DNA of 41,604 nucleotides from positions 1-41,604 of the IMG/VR virus record IMGVR_UViG_3300005577_000014. The stretch is one strand, 5' to 3'. This DNA comes from a virus. Positions 38,837-41,604 of the stretch are shown here, in pieces. Below the pieces are notes generated by a model. That model searched no databases. It was not told the origin of the DNA and saw only the letters and a program-made list of their open reading frames with translations. Position numbers and translations under genes: made by a program. Numbering within the stretch: position 1 is the stretch's first letter; each line of letters opens with the position of its first letter.

Positions 38837-39048
38837 TTGACACAAATAACTTTTTTTCTCAATTGCTCAGAGAAAGAGCAAAAAGGGAATCAACAATGTG
38901 GAAAACCAAAAAGCCCCACATTTACAAAATACCCGGTGGCAGTTGGTGCGCATTGCAACATTTATTGATAGATATGTCTGAACATGAAATAAAAGCGGCA
39001 CTTACTGCAATTGACCACATGAACAAATTTGGACGGTGGCCGCGATGA
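38833..39048 (+). CDS. hypothetical protein (71 aa), GTG start
   Basis: A GTG at 38833 (GTGA overlap) follows the strong ribosome binding site AAGGAGGG. The product has a basic N-terminal helix (LLRERAKREST) and then IPGGSWCALQHLLIDMSEHE. The frame is open upstream to 38758, but those starts lack ribosome binding sites. No family was recognised. Confidence 0.6.
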   Translation: MIDTNNFFSQLLRERAKRESTMWKTKKPHIYKIPGGSWCALQHLLIDMSEHEIKAALTAIDHMNKFGRWPR

Positions 39049-39149
39049 TCCAACTCCCTTTGCCGGTTATCCCGGTCATTCCAACTGACAGCCGCGCAAT
39101 AAAAAATACTGGTGCTGGTATCCAAGCTGATTTGCTCAAGGTGAAATGA
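39045..39149 (+). CDS. very short hypothetical protein (34 aa)
   Basis: A small frame overlapping both neighbours (ATGA). It begins MIQLPLPVIPVIPTDSRAIK. Too short for family assignment; the ATGA coupling on both sides is the main support. Confidence 0.4.
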   Translation: MIQLPLPVIPVIPTDSRAIKNTGAGIQADLLKVK

Positions 39150-39355
39150 TGTATAAACTTTGGTTGGAAGCTGAAAAAATAGCAGCACAAGATTTGTTGC
39201 GGCGAACAGCAATTGTTGCGAGAACGGGCAAACCTTTAATTTTTAAATCGCATATTGGAATATGGTGTGTCATGCGTACTAGACCCCGCAGCAACATTAA
39301 TGACGATTTGGCAGAACTCAGCACCCACCGTCTTCATCGATACGGAAGGCCTTAA
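39146..39355 (+). CDS. hypothetical basic protein (69 aa)
   Basis: The start (ATGATG at 39146) overlaps the previous stop after AAGGTG. It is Arg-rich at the C-terminus (MRTRPRSNINDDL, HRLHRYGRP). Unknown function; the next gene's ATG follows the stop directly. Confidence 0.55.
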   Translation: MMYKLWLEAEKIAAQDLLRRTAIVARTGKPLIFKSHIGIWCVMRTRPRSNINDDLAELSTHRLHRYGRP

Positions 39356-39550
39356 ATGAAAAAAGTTGAACTCGATATCCACGCTGATGCAAATCGCTTC
39401 CTGGCGCTGGCAAAGTTGGCTGTGGCAATCACTAAGCGCAAGCCGTCAGCATCGCAGCGGGAAGCCATCGCCCGCTTGCAATCTATCCAAGGTGCAACAT
39501 CGGTCGAGGAATTCCGGCACGCATGTGATAAAGCGCTTGCACATAAGTAA
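39356..39550 (+). CDS. hypothetical protein (64 aa)
   Basis: The ATG at 39356 immediately follows the previous stop with AAGG upstream. The product is helical (RFLALAKLAVAITKRKP, then ASQREAIARLQSIQG). No family was recognised. Confidence 0.6.
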   Translation: MKKVELDIHADANRFLALAKLAVAITKRKPSASQREAIARLQSIQGATSVEEFRHACDKALAHK

Positions 39551-39563
39551 CGGACTAGATACA

Positions 39564-39776
39564 ATGGGCGCGCATATCTACACCATCGGGCAAGGTAAGC
39601 GGTTTCAATATGCCCAAGACGAAGAGGGTTTTTGGTTTATCAGGGAGCGCACGCAGTACGGCTGGGGCAAGTGGCGCACCTTGGGGACCAAGAACCGACC
39701 CGATAACATTTGGTACAACCCTAACGCCGGTAAGGCAAAACTACCTAAAGGAGTAATTAGTCATGACCCTGATTGA
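39564..39776 (+). CDS. hypothetical protein (70 aa), Trp/Tyr-rich
   Basis: The ATG at 39564 is the sensible start, though its ribosome binding site is weak; the longer open frame upstream overlaps the previous gene. The product is rich in Trp, Tyr and Lys (GQGKRFQYAQDEEGFWFIRE), suggesting a compact beta sheet. It overlaps the next gene by 14 bases. Confidence 0.55.
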   Translation: MGAHIYTIGQGKRFQYAQDEEGFWFIRERTQYGWGKWRTLGTKNRPDNIWYNPNAGKAKLPKGVISHDPD

Positions 39777-40020
39777 AAAACTGCAAGCTAAAAAGAAGGT
39801 TACGCGCCATTGGCTCCATTGCCTGGGAGTGGTGTTCACGTTCGGCACGTGGCTTCCTTTCTATATCATGATTGTTGCATTCCGAGCCATTCATAACCGC
39901 GACATCGATAGCCAGATCGGCGGCGCTGCGCTGGCGATGTCATCGCACATTTACGCTGAAAACGAAAAGAATGCAGCCGACAAAGCCCGTGCTGAATTTG
40001 ATGCTGGCGAACGTCTGTAA
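39763..40020 (+). CDS. membrane protein with one or two helices (85 aa)
   Basis: The ATG follows AAAGGAG. A hydrophobic stretch at about 19-41 (HCLGVVFTFGTWLPFYIMIV) is preceded by Lys/Arg residues and followed by a helical, charged C-terminus. Possible inner-membrane anchor; the role is unknown. Confidence 0.65.
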   Translation: MTLIEKLQAKKKVTRHWLHCLGVVFTFGTWLPFYIMIVAFRAIHNRDIDSQIGGAALAMSSHIYAENEKNAADKARAEFDAGERL

Positions 40021-40025
40021 AAATT

Positions 40026-40556
40026 ATGAACCTATCGCCATGGTTAGTTAAATGGCACAACGGGGAATCATTCGTTTCGTTTTTGCCGGGGCTTGAGGTT
40101 GTTGCGTATGACAGACTAGGCAATCCCCATTCTCCGGCGTCCCCTCGCTTGCATTGGGTTCACACTGGCAGTAAATACGATGTGATGTGCTACGCAACGC
40201 GACGTGCCGCCCCACTTCCACCACTTCTCTTAGGAGCTAACAAAATGTCTCTTCCGCCAAGGCTTCCCGGCCTGACGCTACCGCCCAAACTTCCCGCGCT
40301 AACCATCGGTGCGCCGCCAGCATTACCACCGTTGACTATTGGGCCGGTTGTTGGAGAGGATGTGACACCCTGGTTTTCCTTTACGGTACACACGCCGGTT
40401 CACGAAGGGTTATATAACGTGCGTGTACAGCATGAGCCTGATGGGCCAATCTTCGAGCGCTTCTATACGTGGACACGCAACAACTTCTATGACGGTCATG
40501 TGATTATCAACAAAGGTTACATCATCGAGTGGCAAGGGGTAAACCATGCGCCCTAA
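40026..40556 (+). CDS. hypothetical protein with Pro-rich hinge and possible internal start (176 aa)
   Basis: The frame starts at 40026 without a clear ribosome binding site. An in-frame ATG at 40245 has a strong one (AGGAGCTAAC), so a 103-residue product may be the main or a second form. From 40245 the protein starts MSLPPRLPGLTLPPKLP, a Pro/Leu-rich arm, then a beta-rich domain (FSFTVHTPVHEGLYNVRV). It overlaps the next gene by 11 bases. Confidence 0.6.
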   Translation: MNLSPWLVKWHNGESFVSFLPGLEVVAYDRLGNPHSPASPRLHWVHTGSKYDVMCYATRRAAPLPPLLLGANKMSLPPRLPGLTLPPKLPALTIGAPPALPPLTIGPVVGEDVTPWFSFTVHTPVHEGLYNVRVQHEPDGPIFERFYTWTRNNFYDGHVIINKGYIIEWQGVNHAP

Positions 40557-40854
40557 TTTCCACACGGTTGAAGTTGAAGAAATGTTGCAGCATGCCCCTG
40601 TGGTTAACTTTCTTGTGCAAGCGCGGATTGAGGCGGCGCTTGCCTTGATGCTACAGAACAAATTTACCGAAGCTCGCGTGCTGCTGGTCGGCGCCGTCGG
40701 GCTTTGTTCCGGGGACGGTAAAGCCAACGATACCGATGTGGATAACCTGCATCAGTCTGTAGCGATTGTGTACTTTGCCGTAGAACTGGCCCGCCAACGC
40801 GGCGACAATGCGCGGGCCGACTATCTACTGTCACAAGCTGAGAGCGCGACATGA
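40546..40854 (+). CDS. hypothetical helical protein (102 aa)
   Basis: A helical, Ala-rich protein (QARIEAALALMLQNKFTEAR, then VAIVYFAVELARQRGDNARA). Two helix pairs resembling one TPR-like repeat suggest a scaffold fold. Overlaps both neighbours. Confidence 0.6.
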   Translation: MRPNFHTVEVEEMLQHAPVVNFLVQARIEAALALMLQNKFTEARVLLVGAVGLCSGDGKANDTDVDNLHQSVAIVYFAVELARQRGDNARADYLLSQAESAT

Positions 40855-41045
40855 CACCCGGATTCTTTCAGTTCCCCATGCAAAAACCTATCCGCAGTGG
40901 CGCATACATGCTGCCATCTGGTCAGTTTGCCTATTACTGCAAGTACGTGTGCGGTTGGCATGCAGCGGCGGATACGGTTGACCAAGCAATCATCAACTAT
41001 CAAGAGGGTAAACGCGCCCTCTATTCAGAGTGGAAGGGTAAGTAA
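40851..41045 (+). CDS. hypothetical protein (64 aa)
   Basis: Coupled by ATGA at its start. The product has a Pro/Gly-rich start and a central CKYVCGWHAAAD with two Cys and a His, which alone is not enough to call a zinc site. Unknown function. Confidence 0.55.
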   Translation: MTPGFFQFPMQKPIRSGAYMLPSGQFAYYCKYVCGWHAAADTVDQAIINYQEGKRALYSEWKGK

Positions 41046-41213
41046 ATGCTGAAAATTACGAATGCGGTTTCATTAATTCTGATAGCCATATCGGCAACGA
41101 TAGTTATCATGAGTATTGTCGAACCTTCGTTGTGGAGCACGGGGATGCGCGCATTTCATAGTGCTCTAAATGGCATTTTGGTCGGATGGTCTGTGAGAGG
41201 GATGCTTAAATGA
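41046..41213 (+). CDS. small membrane protein (55 aa)
   Basis: The ATG at 41046 abuts the preceding stop (41043-41045), with GAAGGGT upstream. The first 24 residues (AVSLILIAISATIVIMSIV) form one strong membrane segment; a second weaker one follows. Probably inner membrane. It overlaps the next gene by four bases. Confidence 0.6.
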   Translation: MLKITNAVSLILIAISATIVIMSIVEPSLWSTGMRAFHSALNGILVGWSVRGMLK

Positions 41214-41395
41214 CTATCACAGTTGAATCTATCGAAGTGCTCAAGTCCTACTTGCGCGGCAAAGACTCAGTCAAGCGTGAATGCCTGGACGTGATTGAGC
41301 ATTTACAAACACGCATGTGGTTTGCGGCTGAGAACATCGAAAAAGAAAATTACAGCGCTGCTTGCGCAATGCTTACATTACCTGAGAAGGAGTAA
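41210..41395 (+). CDS. hypothetical protein (61 aa)
   Basis: A helical acidic protein (VESIEVLKSYLRGKDSVKRE, then AAENIEKENYSAACAML). It starts in an ATGA overlap and ends five bases before the junction-spanning gene. No family was recognised. Confidence 0.6.
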   Translation: MTITVESIEVLKSYLRGKDSVKRECLDVIEHLQTRMWFAAENIEKENYSAACAMLTLPEKE

Positions 41396-41400
41396 CGACC

Positions 41401-41604
41401 ATGCAAGATGATGTGGCACGCGACAATTATGAAAAATACATTGGATGCATTGCAGAGCCTATTGACAGGCGCACAGAATTGCAACATGCGGTTGAACGTT
41501 TGAAATATAACGCTGACGCATTAAAACGCGCAACGATTGAACGCGACAAATCCGTGGCGATTGTTGCTGAAACCATTGAAAAGGAAATCCCAGCGATCAA
41601 AAAG
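41401..41604 (+). CDS. hypothetical protein, 5' part (continues at 2-229)
   Basis: The ATG at 41401 follows GAAGGAG. The 68 codons present run off the right end and continue in frame from 101 after the overlap, giving a 110-residue protein. See the left entry for its features. Confidence 0.8.
   Translation, partial: MQDDVARDNYEKYIGCIAEPIDRRTELQHAVERLKYNADALKRATIERDKSVAIVAETIEKEIPAIKK
41505..41604. repeat. terminal direct repeat, right copy
   Basis: Identical to bases 1-100. One copy is probably an assembly overlap, making the unique genome about 41,504 bp. Confidence 0.95.

Noticed and set aside
1-41604. tRNA genes, integrase or attachment sites
   Set aside because: I looked for cloverleaf-type sequences, integrase signatures and paired attachment-like repeats and saw none that I could support; a tRNA and att-site search tool would settle it.

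Overview
This window is the complete genome of a tailed, contractile-tail (myovirus-type) bacteriophage, linearised at an arbitrary point. Bases 1-100 are repeated exactly at 41505-41604, and a reading frame runs off the right end and continues at the left end, so the molecule closes into a circle of about 41,504 bp. The host is most likely a Gram-negative proteobacterium: the lysis cassette has a signal-anchored GH24 lysozyme and an Rz/embedded-Rz1 spanin pair, and the promoters look like ordinary sigma70 promoters. No integrase, tRNA, rRNA, transposase or CRISPR array is visible.

Layout. (1) 1-2764, plus strand: about ten small, tightly coupled accessory genes, including a DUF2493/SLOG-like protein, ending at a palindrome and terminator. 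(2) 2827-5226: a large NrS-1-like primase-polymerase/helicase. (3) 5227-5440: a gene-free element with G-rich and C-rich inverted arms around an AT-rich core, a candidate replication origin or packaging site. (4) 5441-7073: zinc-ribbon small terminase, then two genes each behind a copy of a shared promoter; the second carries a pure Asp/Ala/Tyr codon repeat. (5) 7311-16893: large terminase, portal, head morphogenesis protein, protease/scaffold, decoration protein, major capsid protein and connector/neck proteins. (6) 16905-26882: tail sheath, tube, frameshifted assembly chaperones, tape measure, baseplate, spike, gpJ, DUF2612-like protein, fibre and fibre chaperone. (7) 26879-28160: lysis cassette. 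(8) 28207-33418, minus strand: early replication operon with an unknown protein, DUF2800 nuclease, ssDNA-binding protein, family B DNA polymerase and a MazG-like protein. (9) 33509-35203, plus strand: SF2 helicase divergent from that operon. (10) 35248-41604, plus strand: a second run of small accessory genes, including a VRR-NUC nuclease and two candidate DNA-binding regulators, interrupted by one minus-strand gene for a glycine-zipper/coiled-coil protein.

How it works together. Four plus-strand promoters and one minus-strand promoter share TTGACGA and a palindrome ACGAnnTCGT between the -35 and -10 boxes. They control accessory genes and, through the minus-strand copy at 33464-33492, the replication operon. 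This looks like one regulon under one phage repressor; a small ribbon-helix-helix-like protein (38227-38412) and a TetR-like HTH protein (36697-37005) are the candidates. Head, tail and lysis genes form one long plus-strand run interrupted by hairpin terminators after the capsid and sheath genes, which probably tune expression. All functional names come from reading the translations; no database search was run.
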